Shown piece by piece: positions 44,179 to 53,254 of a stretch of DNA of 64,000 nucleotides. Every line of letters starts with the position of its first letter. The stretch's first letter is position 1. This DNA is from Blautia hominis (GTDB lineage: Bacteria > Bacillota > Clostridia > Lachnospirales > Lachnospiraceae), in assembly GCA_002270465.1 (NCBI GenBank), contig NQOF01000007.1, forward strand, positions 1 to 64,000, given 5' to 3'. Both the position numbers and the translations under genes were made by a program. The notes beneath the pieces were generated by a model. That model was given only the letters and a program-made list of their open reading frames with translations, was not told where the DNA came from and made no database searches.

Positions 44179-44679
44179 TTATTTCCAATCGTATTTGGTC
44201 AGATGTCCCTCCATCTGCATATGGTCAAAATGATTCTGCCGCAGCGCCTCATAGAGTACGATAGCCACGGAATTAGCCAGATTCAGAGAACGGATATTTC
44301 CGATCATAGGGATACGGATGGCTGTCTCCTGGTTTTCCAGAAGGATCTCCTCAGGAATCCCGGCACTCTCTTTGCCGAACATAATGTAACAGTCCTCCTC
44401 ATACCGGACATCCACATAAGTCTGAGGGCCTTTTGTTGTTGCCATATATATTTTTGCCCCCGGATTGCGCTCCAGAAAATCCTCATAATTAATGTAGGTG
44501 GTCACATCCAGGTCCTTCCAGTAGTCCATCCCTGCGCGTTTGATCGCCTTTTCATTCAGCATGAAGCCCAAAGGCTCGATCAAATGCAGTCTGGTGCCTG
44601 TGGCCACACAGGTTCTCCCGATATTTCCTGTATTTGCCGGAATCTCCGGCTCGAAAAGTACAATGTTAAGTTTTGCCAT
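44179..44679 (-). CDS. trmL: tRNA (cytidine(34)-2'-O)-methyltransferase
   Basis: 166 residues of the SPOUT fold; methylates the wobble ribose of tRNA-Leu. Motifs: LFEPEIPANTGNIGRTC, MFGKESAGIPEEIL and IRSLNLANSVAIVLYEALRQ forming the SAM-binding knot. Length is normal. AAGAGGCGAAG precedes the ATG. It ends at the bidirectional terminator. Confidence 0.93.
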   Translation of the reverse strand: MAKLNIVLFEPEIPANTGNIGRTCVATGTRLHLIEPLGFMLNEKAIKRAGMDYWKDLDVTTYINYEDFLERNPGAKIYMATTKGPQTYVDVRYEEDCYIMFGKESAGIPEEILLENQETAIRIPMIGNIRSLNLANSVAIVLYEALRQNHFDHMQMEGHLTKYDWK

Positions 44680-44732
44680 AATTGCTTCGCCTCTTTTTCC
44701 GCCCGGACGCTTTCCGGTCCGCCTGCGGATCT

Positions 44733-45722
44733 TTAACCAAGATATATTTTATAAAGCTCGTCACTCTGGGGTTTATCCAGATATCTGGTATCCTCACCAT
44801 TTCTCAGGATCCTATCATTGCTGTCCGTGACTTTTCCCACCACTGCCGCATGAATGCCCGCCTGCCCCAGCTTTCTGACCAGACCAAACCCGTCATCCGT
44901 GGTTATGAGCATAGAGCCGCTGGACATGAGGATATAAGGGTTCAGCCCCAGCACCTCACACACCTCCACCGTCTCCTGCCGGATGGGTATCTTCTTCAGA
45001 TCAATATCAAGACCCGTGCCGGAACCGCTTCCCATCTCCCAGAGCGCACCGAACACACCGCCCTCCGTAATGTCATGCATGGCAGAAACACCCCAGGCTT
45101 TTGCCACTCTGGCCTCGGGTACCACGGAGAGATACTGGTCAAACCTTTTCGCCGTCTCCACAAAAGAAGGGGCAAAACGCTCCAACAGAGTTTCCTCTTT
45201 CTCTTTTGCGGCAATGGAAGTACCTTCCAGTCCGATCCATTTTGTTATGACAACATCCTGGCCGGGCTTTGCCGCAGAGGTGGTCAAAACTTCTTCTTTG
45301 GGAATCCTGCCCACACCTGTTATGGAAATGAGAGGCTGCTTCACCACATCTGTGATCTCCGTGTGCCCTCCCATAACCTCAATATTCAACTGTTCACAGG
45401 CTGCCTCCAGCCCCCGCATCATCTCTTTTAACTGTGCTTCCTCTGTCTCCGGTGTCAAAAGTATCGTCACCATGATCCCCAGAGGCTCTGCCCCGGAAGC
45501 AGCCAGGTCATTGGCTGTGATATGCACGCTGTGGCTTCCGATATCCTTCACGGTCCCGGTGATGGGGTCAGAGGAGAATACCAGCACATCTCCTTTTGCC
45601 GGCTCCAAAACCGCACAGTCCTGTCCCACTGCCGGTCCGACCAGGACCTCCGGCCTTCTATGCTGTACTTCTTTTAAAACGGAACGGATCAGCACCGGTT
45701 CCGGTAATTTTCCTATCTTCAT
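44733..45722 (-). CDS. AIR synthase-related protein (HypE-like)
   Basis: 329 residues of the PurM/HypE fold: VGPAVGQDCAVLE, HITANDLAASGAEPLG, VMGGHTEITD and SAMHDITEGGVFGALWE. HypE matures the cyanide ligands of NiFe hydrogenases, but no other hyp genes are nearby and this clade also occurs in genomes without NiFe hydrogenase, so the substrate is unknown. The C-terminal PRGxC-type Cys tail of HypE is absent (ends YKIYLG). Confidence 0.8.
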   Translation of the reverse strand: MKIGKLPEPVLIRSVLKEVQHRRPEVLVGPAVGQDCAVLEPAKGDVLVFSSDPITGTVKDIGSHSVHITANDLAASGAEPLGIMVTILLTPETEEAQLKEMMRGLEAACEQLNIEVMGGHTEITDVVKQPLISITGVGRIPKEEVLTTSAAKPGQDVVITKWIGLEGTSIAAKEKEETLLERFAPSFVETAKRFDQYLSVVPEARVAKAWGVSAMHDITEGGVFGALWEMGSGSGTGLDIDLKKIPIRQETVEVCEVLGLNPYILMSSGSMLITTDDGFGLVRKLGQAGIHAAVVGKVTDSNDRILRNGEDTRYLDKPQSDELYKIYLG

Positions 45723-45743
45723 GTTCCCTGTCCTCTCTGTCTG

Positions 45744-45857
45744 TCAGTTTAAAAAGGACAATGCCATGGGAAGGACCATAGCCAGGACCAGAATCCCTGC
45801 CACAATACCTGCAACCACGCGTTTCACTTTTTTATTGTTCATATTCATCATTGTCAT
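45744..45857 (-). CDS. 37-residue single-helix membrane peptide
   Basis: Short ORF: polar basic N-terminus MTMMNMNNKKVKRVVAG followed by a hydrophobic stretch ending ALSFLN. GAGGTGAA sits just before the first ATG, and about 7 nt before the third codon ATG (45851), either of which may be used. It fills the gap between the exonuclease and HypE-like genes, so it is co-transcribed with them. It may be a small membrane peptide of unknown function. Confidence 0.6.
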   Translation of the reverse strand: MTMMNMNNKKVKRVVAGIVAGILVLAMVLPMALSFLN

Positions 45858-45858
45858 T

Positions 45859-46569
45859 TCACCTCTTAATCTTTCCATAAGACCCTAAGATCGTATCTAT
45901 CAGTCTGGAGGCTTCATTTTTAGTCAGGCTCTCCACATCCATGCTAAGCTCTATTCTATGATATTTTACTAATTCCTGCAAGTGGCGTTTTTGTGCCTGT
46001 GTGGCAGGTCCCTGCTTTTTTACTCTGTAATTCAGTTTTTTGGGTGTAAACAGCTCTGCATTGTCTTCACCGTACTCACGTTTCAGCCTTTGATACAGAA
46101 GGTGTGTTGTCAGTGCATCGTCCAGTGCCCTGTGGGCATTCTCCTGGGGGATCCCATAGTGTAAGCGGAGGCTCTGCAGGCTGCGGCTCGGAAGGTCTGC
46201 AAGCAGCGCTCTGGAAATTTTCAGAGTATCCATTCCCTCCGCCTCAAAAGTGAGGCCGCTGTTGACTGCACTGTGCTTTACAAACCTGTAGTCAAACATA
46301 ATATTATGGCCCAGAAGCGGCAGATCACCGCAGAACGCAACAAGACCTGCCACCACATCTTTTATTTCCGGCATCCCCGCCACCATATCCTGGGTGATTC
46401 CCGTCAGTTCTGTGACCTTTTCCGGAATCTCCATCCTTGGATCAATGAGTGTGCTGCATCTTTCCTCCACAATTCCATTCACCACCCTGACAGCGCCTAT
46501 TTCCAGGATCCTGTCTGATTTTGGTGACAATCCCGTAGTCTCCAGGTCCAGAGCTATATATGCATCCAT
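45859..46569 (-). CDS. DnaQ-like 3'-5' exonuclease
   Basis: 236 residues. DEDDh exonuclease domain (1-165) with YIALDLETTGLSP, GHNIMFDYRFV and HRALDDALTTHLLY supplying Asp7, Glu9, Asp and His-Asp. The C-terminal part (PATQAQKRHLQELVKYH..ELSMDVESLTKNEASRLI) is a small helical domain often appended to such proteins in clostridia. It is a stand-alone proofreading or repair-type nuclease, not PolC. Confidence 0.88.
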   Translation of the reverse strand: MDAYIALDLETTGLSPKSDRILEIGAVRVVNGIVEERCSTLIDPRMEIPEKVTELTGITQDMVAGMPEIKDVVAGLVAFCGDLPLLGHNIMFDYRFVKHSAVNSGLTFEAEGMDTLKISRALLADLPSRSLQSLRLHYGIPQENAHRALDDALTTHLLYQRLKREYGEDNAELFTPKKLNYRVKKQGPATQAQKRHLQELVKYHRIELSMDVESLTKNEASRLIDTILGSYGKIKR

Positions 46570-46610
46570 ATCCTTAATTCCCCTGTAACTGCTCGGTAAG
46601 TGTCCGTACC

Positions 46611-46684
46611 GTTGCTGTTCACATGTAACAGTTCAGACAAACTGAACCGTTACGTTCAGATGCCTTCACCCAGTGAACAGTAAC
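46611..46684. repeat. Short palindromic element with family A ends (74 bp)
   Basis: Ends GTTGCTGTTCAC and GTGAACAGTAAC pair at 11 of 12 positions and resemble family A termini. Inside, GTAACAGTTCAG pairs with CTGAACCGTTAC. Flanks TCCGTACC and TCCGGGCC match at 6 of 8, a possible decayed target duplication. It fills the gap between nth and the exonuclease gene. Confidence 0.6.
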
Positions 46685-46702
46685 TCCGGGCCTGCTGATC
46701 CG

Positions 46703-47353
46703 TTACTTTTTCCTTTTCTTTTTTTGTCGTTCTTTATACTCTTTACAGTAATCTGTCAAAAAACATTCCTCACATTTCGGACTTCTGGCAAAGCAGATCT
46801 GCCGTCCAAAGGTGATGATCTGTATATTATAGAGGATCCAGTGTTCCTTTGGCAGAACCTTCATAAGATCCATCTCAATCTTTTCAGGGTCCTCCTCTTT
46901 TGTGAATCCCAGGCGTTTGGAGATCCGCTTTACATGGGTATCCACCACAACACTGGGCTCATGAAATATATTTCCCCGGATGACATTGGCAGTCTTACGC
47001 CCCACGCCCGGAAGCAGTGTCAGCTCCTCCAGGGTGCTCGGCACCTCACCGCCGTATTTTTCACAGACCATCTGCGCACATCCTATAATATTCTTTGCCT
47101 TGTTGTGATAGAATCCCGTGGGCTTAATATCCTGCTCCAGCTCCTTTAAATCCGCATGGGCAAATGCCTGCATATCCGGGTACTTTTTAAATAAATCCTT
47201 TGTCACTATATTAACCCTGGCATCTGTACACTGGGCGCTTAACATGGTAGCGATCAGAAGCTGGCCCGGATTTTCATGGTTCAGATAACATTTATATTCT
47301 GTTGTATAGACTTCATCCAGTTTATCAAGTATCTCTTTTGTCCTTTTTGTCAT
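46703..47353 (-). CDS. nth: Endonuclease III
   Basis: 216 residues; DNA glycosylase/AP lyase for oxidised pyrimidines. Helix-hairpin-helix LTLLPGVGRKTANVI with the catalytic Lys, the catalytic Asp in VVDTHVKRISKRLG, and the C-terminal iron-sulfur cysteines C..C..C..C (ICFARSPKCEECFLTDYC). The start at 47353 is 6 nt after AAAGGAG; the longer frame upstream has no site. Confidence 0.95.
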   Translation of the reverse strand: MTKRTKEILDKLDEVYTTEYKCYLNHENPGQLLIATMLSAQCTDARVNIVTKDLFKKYPDMQAFAHADLKELEQDIKPTGFYHNKAKNIIGCAQMVCEKYGGEVPSTLEELTLLPGVGRKTANVIRGNIFHEPSVVVDTHVKRISKRLGFTKEEDPEKIEMDLMKVLPKEHWILYNIQIITFGRQICFARSPKCEECFLTDYCKEYKERQKKKRKK

Positions 47354-47431
47354 GGTCATCTCCTTTATTTTTATAATCCGTTTCCCGGCAAAACATTTAC
47401 CGCTGCTGTCCATGCCTGGCCCGGTTCCCAT

Positions 47432-49210
47432 CTACAGCTGCAGGTCAGCCGCGTACATGGCGGCATCATAAGTCAGCGGGTTCCGCTTCCGGTAATCAAA
47501 AAGCACCGGAAACTCCCCTCTTGCAGGCAATGCATGTTGGCCATCCGCTGTTCGCACAATGCCGGCACGCTTCTCACTAACGCGCATTATATCGTAGTGG
47601 AAAACTTCCAGATGGGTCATTTTCATGGTCTGTCTGGCCTGATATCCTTTGTAGTCCCCAAGGAGAACCGGGGCTTCCTCCTCTTTTTTGTAGAACTCCA
47701 TTACTTTTTTCTTATAGGGTGCCATGTCACATGCCCAGGCAGGCCTGGTCTTCAGGTTTTCCCTGGCATACAGGTCAAACAGCATCAGTTCCCGGAAATA
47801 CGCCATATCCGCCTGCTGCCTCTCCTCCAGATATTCCAGAAGGATTTCATACCTCCGGATACGCGTGTGGGAGATCCCCCGGTATCCCTTTTCATCATAA
47901 AACGCTGCCAGAGCCTCATACATGGAAAAGGCATCTGCAAACAGCTCTTCCATAGCTGTCACTGTGCGGATAAACTGGCTGCTGTTATAATAAACCTCCA
48001 CCATCTCCTCCACGCCTTTTAATTTCAAAATATCCCCATAGGAAATCCATTCAGTCCTCAGGACTTCATAGGGTTCTGTCTCCTGATAGACACATCCGTA
48101 CGCCTCTGCCCTCTCATACATATAAGAGCCTTTTAATACCTTCAGAAACCCAAGCTGAAGCTGCTGGGGCCTGAGGCTGTAAACCTGATCAAAGGAATGA
48201 CAGAAGCTTTCGTAATCCTCAAAAGGAAGTCCCGCGATCAGATCCAGATGCTGATGTACATTCTGCCCCTTCTGTACTTTCTTTACGGTCTCCTCAATTT
48301 TATCAAAACTGGTCTTTCTCCGTATTTCCCGGATGGTCTTTTCATTGGTGGACTGCACCCCGATCTCAAGCTGGATCAGCCCCGGCCGCATGGTAGCGAT
48401 CAGACTGATCTCTTCCTCTGTCAATAAATCAGCGGCAATCTCAAAATGAAAGTTCGTTACCCCGTTGTCATGATCCCTGAGATATGTCCAGACAGCCATG
48501 GCGTGTTCTTTTTTGCAGTTGAATGTGCGGTCCACAAATTTCACCTGGGGCACCCTTTGATCCAGAAAAAACTGCAGTTCATCAAGCACCAGGTCCAGGC
48601 TGCGGAACCGCAGTTTTTTGTCAATGGAGGACAGGCAGTAGCTGCAGGAAAAGGGACAGCCACGGCTGCTCTCATAGTAGATGATCTTATGGGAGAACAA
48701 GGACATATCCCCATAGGGAAATACCAGTTTGTCCATATCCATAATGGGCCTTTGGTCTGTCTTTATCATGTCTTCGCCCTGTCTGAAAACGATCCCCTGA
48801 ATGTCTTCCAAGCTCCCTGTCTGCTGCACATAATGGGAGGCCAGTTCCAGGAAAGTCTCCTCCCCCTCCCCGCACATAACACCGCAGGCCCAGGGACAGC
48901 CCTTTAAAAACGTCTCCGCATCAAAAGAAACCTCCGGTCCGCCCACCCAGATATCCGTATCCGGCAGAATCTTTTTCACATCCCCCATAAGCTCTTTTAC
49001 ATAGGAAATATTCCAGATATAGCAGGATACACAAAGTACATCCGGCTTCTGCCTGTATACTCCCCGCAGGATCTCATCCTTCTGCTGATTAATGGTATAC
49101 TCTGCAATATCTGTCCGGATCCCATGCCCGGCCGCATAAGACTGCAGGCTGTATACCGCCAGATTAGAATGTATATATTTGGCATTCACTGCCATAAGCA
49201 TGATCTTCAT
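47432..49210 (-). CDS. B12-binding radical SAM protein (DUF4080 family)
   Basis: 592 residues. N-terminal cobalamin-binding-like Rossmann domain (1-140; NAKYIHSNLAVYSL, WVGGPEVSFDAE), radical SAM core with CPFSCSYC (about 187), and a C-terminal DUF4080 region (about 350-590). Such enzymes perform radical methylations or rearrangements; the substrate is unknown. Its ATG overlaps the stop of the FeoB-associated peptide gene by 4 bp. Confidence 0.87.
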   Translation of the reverse strand: MKIMLMAVNAKYIHSNLAVYSLQSYAAGHGIRTDIAEYTINQQKDEILRGVYRQKPDVLCVSCYIWNISYVKELMGDVKKILPDTDIWVGGPEVSFDAETFLKGCPWACGVMCGEGEETFLELASHYVQQTGSLEDIQGIVFRQGEDMIKTDQRPIMDMDKLVFPYGDMSLFSHKIIYYESSRGCPFSCSYCLSSIDKKLRFRSLDLVLDELQFFLDQRVPQVKFVDRTFNCKKEHAMAVWTYLRDHDNGVTNFHFEIAADLLTEEEISLIATMRPGLIQLEIGVQSTNEKTIREIRRKTSFDKIEETVKKVQKGQNVHQHLDLIAGLPFEDYESFCHSFDQVYSLRPQQLQLGFLKVLKGSYMYERAEAYGCVYQETEPYEVLRTEWISYGDILKLKGVEEMVEVYYNSSQFIRTVTAMEELFADAFSMYEALAAFYDEKGYRGISHTRIRRYEILLEYLEERQQADMAYFRELMLFDLYARENLKTRPAWACDMAPYKKKVMEFYKKEEEAPVLLGDYKGYQARQTMKMTHLEVFHYDIMRVSEKRAGIVRTADGQHALPARGEFPVLFDYRKRNPLTYDAAMYAADLQL

Positions 49211-49374
49211 GACTCATCCACCTTCTTTTTCTGCCCCCCGCAGCCTCTGCCGCAGTCCGCACAGCTGCCGCTGCAGCTGCAGAATTTTCCTTTTTTTATA
49301 TCTTTCACCTTTTTTCGGATCACAAACCCGGCATAGGCTGCCACCGCAGCAGCAAGTATAATGGTAACTGCCAT
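49207..49374 (-). CDS. FeoB-associated Cys-rich membrane peptide
   Basis: 55 residues: an N-terminal transmembrane helix (about 3-20), a basic linker IRKKVKDIKKGK, then CSCSGSCADCGRGCGG and a charged tail. This is the FeoB_associated family (small Cys-rich membrane proteins next to feoB in Firmicutes), thought to help ferrous iron import. CTCCTTTG-complement ribosome site AGGAGG lies upstream. It follows feoB by 169 bp, with a palindrome between. Confidence 0.88.
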   Translation of the reverse strand: MAVTIILAAAVAAYAGFVIRKKVKDIKKGKFCSCSGSCADCGRGCGGQKKKVDES

Positions 49375-49470
49375 ATTTCCTCCTATTCAAAGGAGGTGCC
49401 GCACCCAAAAGCTCCCTGCGAAGCCCGATACAGCACCCCCACTATAATTGATTCTTACACGATTGTCACA

Positions 49471-49537
49471 GGTACGCCATCCGGCCAGAAACCATAGCTG
49501 CAGCACCGCTGCTATGGTTTCTGACCGACGGCATACC
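49471..49537. repeat. 67-nt imperfect palindrome between feoB and the FeoB-associated gene
   Basis: The core CAGAAACCATAGC pairs perfectly with GCTATGGTTTCTG. The arms extend outward to GGTACGCC and GGCATACC with three mismatches and one bulge. It begins 7 nt past the feoB stop. There is no U-tract, so it is more likely an mRNA-processing or stability element than a full terminator. Confidence 0.7.
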
Positions 49538-49543
49538 AGGAGA

Positions 49544-51532
49544 CTACAGAAACAGACTTCCCACCTGGAAAACCAGCACAGATGCCGCGTATGCCAGTAT
49601 GAGCTGGAACAACACCATTTTTAAAGTCCAGGCCCAGGACCTTGTTTCCCTCTTGATAGTGGCCAGTGTTGCCACACACGGTGTATACAGCAGACAGAAT
49701 ACCATCAGGGAGTAGGCATTCAGTGCACCGAATCCCACAGTACCCAGAGAAGCGCTGAGCACTGCCATACCCTGCACGGAGTTTACATTGTTCACGCCGT
49801 AGAGTACGGAAAAACTGGATATTACCACCTCTTTGGCAGACAGACCGGAGATCAGTGCCACCACGATCTGCCATGTACCCAGACCCGCAGGAACTAGCAG
49901 CGGTGCCACCACTTTTCCAATCTGGGCGCCAAAGCTCTGTGTCACATCCGCGGTCATGCCATGGATACCGTAATTCAGGATAAACCAGATAACAATGGAG
50001 GCAACAAAAATGGTTGTACCTGCTTTTGTCAGATAATCCTTCACCTTCTCCCACACATATATGCGGATCGTCCTGGCATTCGGCACTTTATAATCAGGAA
50101 GTTCGATCAGAAGGGTTGCTTTCTCTTCACTCTTCCACACTTTTCCTATCACCAGCGCTATGGCTATTGCCATGAGAAGTCCCAGCGCATAGAGGGAAAA
50201 AGCAGCGATCATGGCATACTTTCCGAAGAACATATCCGCAAACAGAACGTAAATGGGCAGCCTTGCCGAACAAGACATAAACGGTGTCAGGAGTATGGTC
50301 TTCTTCCGGTCCTCCTGGTTTTCCAGCGTCCGGGATGCCATGACGGCAGGAACCGTACACCCAAATCCCAGCACCATAGGAAGAAATGCCTTGCCGGAGA
50401 GTCCCACCCTTCCCATGATCCCGTCCATAACATAGGCCACACGCGCCATATAGCCGCTGTCCTCCAAAAAGGCCAGAGCCAGAAACAAGATAAAGATGTT
50501 AGGCAGAAAGGTCAGGATACCACCCACACCGGTCATGATCCCGTCCACGATTAGGGAGACAAGCCAATCCGCGGTACCCAGATTTTCCAGGGTGTTCCTT
50601 GCCACGGTAAAAGCCAGATCCATCCAGGATTCAAACAATCCTTTGACGGCGTCCCCCACCGTAAAGGTAAGAAAAAACACCATCGCCATAATCCCCAGGA
50701 AAACCGGAACGCCCCAGACGGGATGGGTCAGAACCCTGTCCGCTTTCTCTGTCAGGGATTCCCTGTTTCCCTTATAGAAAACACACTCTTCCAGAACTGA
50801 CTCTATATATTCATATTTCTGATTGATGATCTGTTTTTCATAATCCTTGTCCATCAGGTCAGACACATCAAGGGGATGCTCCTTGAATATCTGCTCATCA
50901 TTTTCCAGGATCTTTATACTGTGCCAGCGGATATTTTCACTGTCAGGATGTTCCGCTTTAATACGCTTGGACACTTCCAGGATCTTTCTCTCAATATCCG
51001 GACTGTATGTGACAACCGGATCAGCCACAGGCTCCTCATAATGATGCTTGACTGCGTGCAGAAGTACATCCAGGCCGCTCCTCTTTCTGGCAGACACAGG
51101 CACCACCGGAATATTGCCCAGCATTTCCGGAAGTCTGTGAAGGTCCAGCTCCATTCCCCGTTCCTCCACAATATCCATCATGTTAAGTGCCAGGATGACC
51201 GGTTTCCCCAGCTCCAGAAGCTGCAGCGTCAGATACAGATTCCTTTCCAGAGCGGAGGCATCCACAACATTTACGATCACATCCACCTCACCGCCCAGAA
51301 TAACCTTCCGGGATACCATCTCCTCCATGGAGTAGGAGGTGAGACTGTAAATGCCGGGCAGGTCGATCAGCCTCATCTTCTGCCCTTTATAGGATGTCTC
51401 CCCCTCTTTTTTCTCAACCGTGACACCCGGCCAGTTGGCAACCTTCAGGTTTGCCCCTGTATATGCGTTAAACAAAGTGGTCTTGCCGCAGTTTGGATTG
51501 CCTGCAAAGCCTACGCGAATTTCCTCTTTCAT
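49544..51532 (-). CDS. feoB: Ferrous iron transport protein B
   Basis: 662 residues. N-terminal G domain: GNPNCGKTTLFNAYTG (11-26), NWPGVTVEKKEG (switch I), DLPGIYSLTSYS and LALNMMD. GDI-like helical region (about 170-270) and two gate domains with membrane helices (about 280-650), including GFGCTVPAVMASR with the Cys of the iron path. It overlaps feoA by 4 bp. Length is within the normal range for Firmicutes. Confidence 0.96.
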   Translation of the reverse strand: MKEEIRVGFAGNPNCGKTTLFNAYTGANLKVANWPGVTVEKKEGETSYKGQKMRLIDLPGIYSLTSYSMEEMVSRKVILGGEVDVIVNVVDASALERNLYLTLQLLELGKPVILALNMMDIVEERGMELDLHRLPEMLGNIPVVPVSARKRSGLDVLLHAVKHHYEEPVADPVVTYSPDIERKILEVSKRIKAEHPDSENIRWHSIKILENDEQIFKEHPLDVSDLMDKDYEKQIINQKYEYIESVLEECVFYKGNRESLTEKADRVLTHPVWGVPVFLGIMAMVFFLTFTVGDAVKGLFESWMDLAFTVARNTLENLGTADWLVSLIVDGIMTGVGGILTFLPNIFILFLALAFLEDSGYMARVAYVMDGIMGRVGLSGKAFLPMVLGFGCTVPAVMASRTLENQEDRKKTILLTPFMSCSARLPIYVLFADMFFGKYAMIAAFSLYALGLLMAIAIALVIGKVWKSEEKATLLIELPDYKVPNARTIRIYVWEKVKDYLTKAGTTIFVASIVIWFILNYGIHGMTADVTQSFGAQIGKVVAPLLVPAGLGTWQIVVALISGLSAKEVVISSFSVLYGVNNVNSVQGMAVLSASLGTVGFGALNAYSLMVFCLLYTPCVATLATIKRETRSWAWTLKMVLFQLILAYAASVLVFQVGSLFL

Positions 51533-51756
51533 CCTCCAAGCTCCTCCACTTCTATTCCCTCCGCGATCTCATTGCCAAGCGCCCATCTGGTCCCTCTCAC
51601 CTTGATAATGGTGGAACCATTGTTCTTTCTGTTCAGGACCACTACCTTTGTCCCCTCCAGAATCCCCAGAGCCTCCAGGCGCCGCTGGATCTTTTCCTGC
51701 TCCTGAACGCTGGTTATGCGGTAATTCTGCAATATTTCCGCCTGATTCAGCTTCAT
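51529..51756 (-). CDS. feoA: Ferrous iron transport protein A
   Basis: 75 residues, SH3-like fold: YRITSVQ...RRLEALGILEGTKVVVLNRKNNGSTIIKVRGTRWAL in pieces, typical of FeoA, which binds and aids FeoB. GGAAGGAAG precedes the ATG. Stop overlaps the feoB ATG. The antiporter gene ends 21 bp upstream. Confidence 0.95.
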   Translation of the reverse strand: MKLNQAEILQNYRITSVQEQEKIQRRLEALGILEGTKVVVLNRKNNGSTIIKVRGTRWALGNEIAEGIEVEELGG

Positions 51757-51777
51757 CTGTTGTACTTCCTTCCGTTT

Positions 51778-53070
51778 CTATTTTCCCTGCTGCTTTCCGC
51801 CCACATAACGGGACGCATCGCTTTTTCCAGCCGCCTCGGCTTCTTCTATATGTTTTGCGTATTCATTCTCCTGATATTCCACCTTGCCGCTCTTCTCACT
51901 GAAGGTCATCTTGAGCAGAATAGGTGAAATGATCGTAGTGATAACTACCACTACCACGATCGGCCCCAGAAGGGCGGAGGACATCAGACCTACTGCATTG
52001 CCCTTTGCGGCAACAATGAGGGCCACCTCGCCTCTGGATACCATGCCCATGCCGATGCGGACACAGTCCTTGTTCTTATACTGACAGACTTTAGCGCCCA
52101 CACCGCAGCCCACGATCTTAGTGAGCACAGCGACAATGACCAGAACCACAGCAAATGTCACGATCATGGGACTCATATCCGGAAGTTCCACCTGAATACC
52201 AATGCTGGCAAAAAACACCGGTGACAGCAGAATATAGGACAAAATCCCAAACCGCCTTGCAATATAATTGGTGTGCGTTGTCTTTGTGATGATCAGACCT
52301 GCGAAAAATGCCCCTGTAATGTCCGCAACACCGAAAAACTTTTCTGCACAATAGGAAAAGAGCAGACAGATAACAAAGGAGATAATGACGAACCGCTGCA
52401 GGTCCCTCTCATAACCTTTCACCCATTTTTTAAAAACTATGTGAAGCACATAGCCGCCGACACCTACGAACACGAAGAATCCCACGATCTTTGCAAATAC
52501 AACCACCACATTGACGCTGGCATCCGCCAGGCTTGTGATGACAGTCAGAGCGATAATGCCCAGCACATCATCAATGATGGCAGCGCCCAGAATGGCATTA
52601 CCGGCCTTGGTGTTTAACTTGCCCATCTCTTTTAAGGTCTCCACAGATATGCTCACACTGGTGGCTGTCAGAATGACACCGATAAAAATGTTCTGCAGCA
52701 TAATACTTGCTGACGCATTGGATGCTATCATGCCCGGCCGGTTAAAGAACCAGGCTACTCCAAATCCTCCCGCAAGCGGAACCAGCACACCTAAAAGGGC
52801 AATGACAAAAGAGGCCTTGCCGCTCCTTTTCAGTTCATCAATATCTGTCTCCAGGCCTGCGCAGAACATCAGCACAATGACACCGATCTCCGACACTTCG
52901 TGGATAAATTCCGTCTGCTTCAGTATCCCAAAACAGGCCGGCCCCAAAAGCAGTCCCGCAAGCAGGGCGCCCACCACCTGAGGCATCCTGACTTTCCTGG
53001 TAAGAAGTCCAAAAACCTTGGTGCTCAGTAATATAAGCGCCAGGTCCAGTAAATAATTATAAGAGTTCAT
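51778..53070 (-). CDS. Cation:proton antiporter (CPA2, KefB/NapA-like)
   Basis: 430 residues with about 12 membrane helices. Features: VGALLAGLLLGP, MFCAGLETDIDELK, GAAIIDDVLGIIALT (the paired Asp of the ion site), and VSRGEVALIVA. No C-terminal RCK/TrkA-N domain follows, only a 40-residue polar tail. It probably exchanges sodium or potassium for protons. It precedes feoA on the same strand with a 21-bp gap, so the transcripts may be shared. Confidence 0.88.
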   Translation of the reverse strand: MNSYNYLLDLALILLSTKVFGLLTRKVRMPQVVGALLAGLLLGPACFGILKQTEFIHEVSEIGVIVLMFCAGLETDIDELKRSGKASFVIALLGVLVPLAGGFGVAWFFNRPGMIASNASASIMLQNIFIGVILTATSVSISVETLKEMGKLNTKAGNAILGAAIIDDVLGIIALTVITSLADASVNVVVVFAKIVGFFVFVGVGGYVLHIVFKKWVKGYERDLQRFVIISFVICLLFSYCAEKFFGVADITGAFFAGLIITKTTHTNYIARRFGILSYILLSPVFFASIGIQVELPDMSPMIVTFAVVLVIVAVLTKIVGCGVGAKVCQYKNKDCVRIGMGMVSRGEVALIVAAKGNAVGLMSSALLGPIVVVVVITTIISPILLKMTFSEKSGKVEYQENEYAKHIEEAEAAGKSDASRYVGGKQQGK

Positions 53071-53202
53071 GTTGTTCCGTCCTTTCTCTCCCCTGTGTCT
53101 TGCTCTTTTCCCGTTTTCCTCACTAAACGAAATCGAATTAATCGTACCACACTTCTAAAAAAAAGGGAATGGAAAAACATCACAAAACCTCAAAAAACCA
53201 CA

Positions 53203-53230
53203 CAAAAGGCCGCCCCAAAAGGGCAGCCTT
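53203..53230 (-). terminator. Intrinsic terminator after nrdD
   Basis: Minus-strand stem AAGGCTGCCC-TTTTG-GGGCGGCCTT (one G-U pair) followed by TTGTGTGGTTTTTTG, about 25 nt past the nrdD stop. Confidence 0.8.
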
Positions 53231-53254
53231 ATCCTTGTCCGTCATCTCTGCGCT

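Noticed and set aside
44733-45722. NiFe hydrogenase maturation cluster
   Set aside because: Only a HypE-like protein is present, without hypABCDF or the terminal HypE Cys motif.
49512-50054. Second minus-strand ORF of 180 codons within feoB
   Set aside because: It is an out-of-frame shadow of the feoB 3' half with no start signal.
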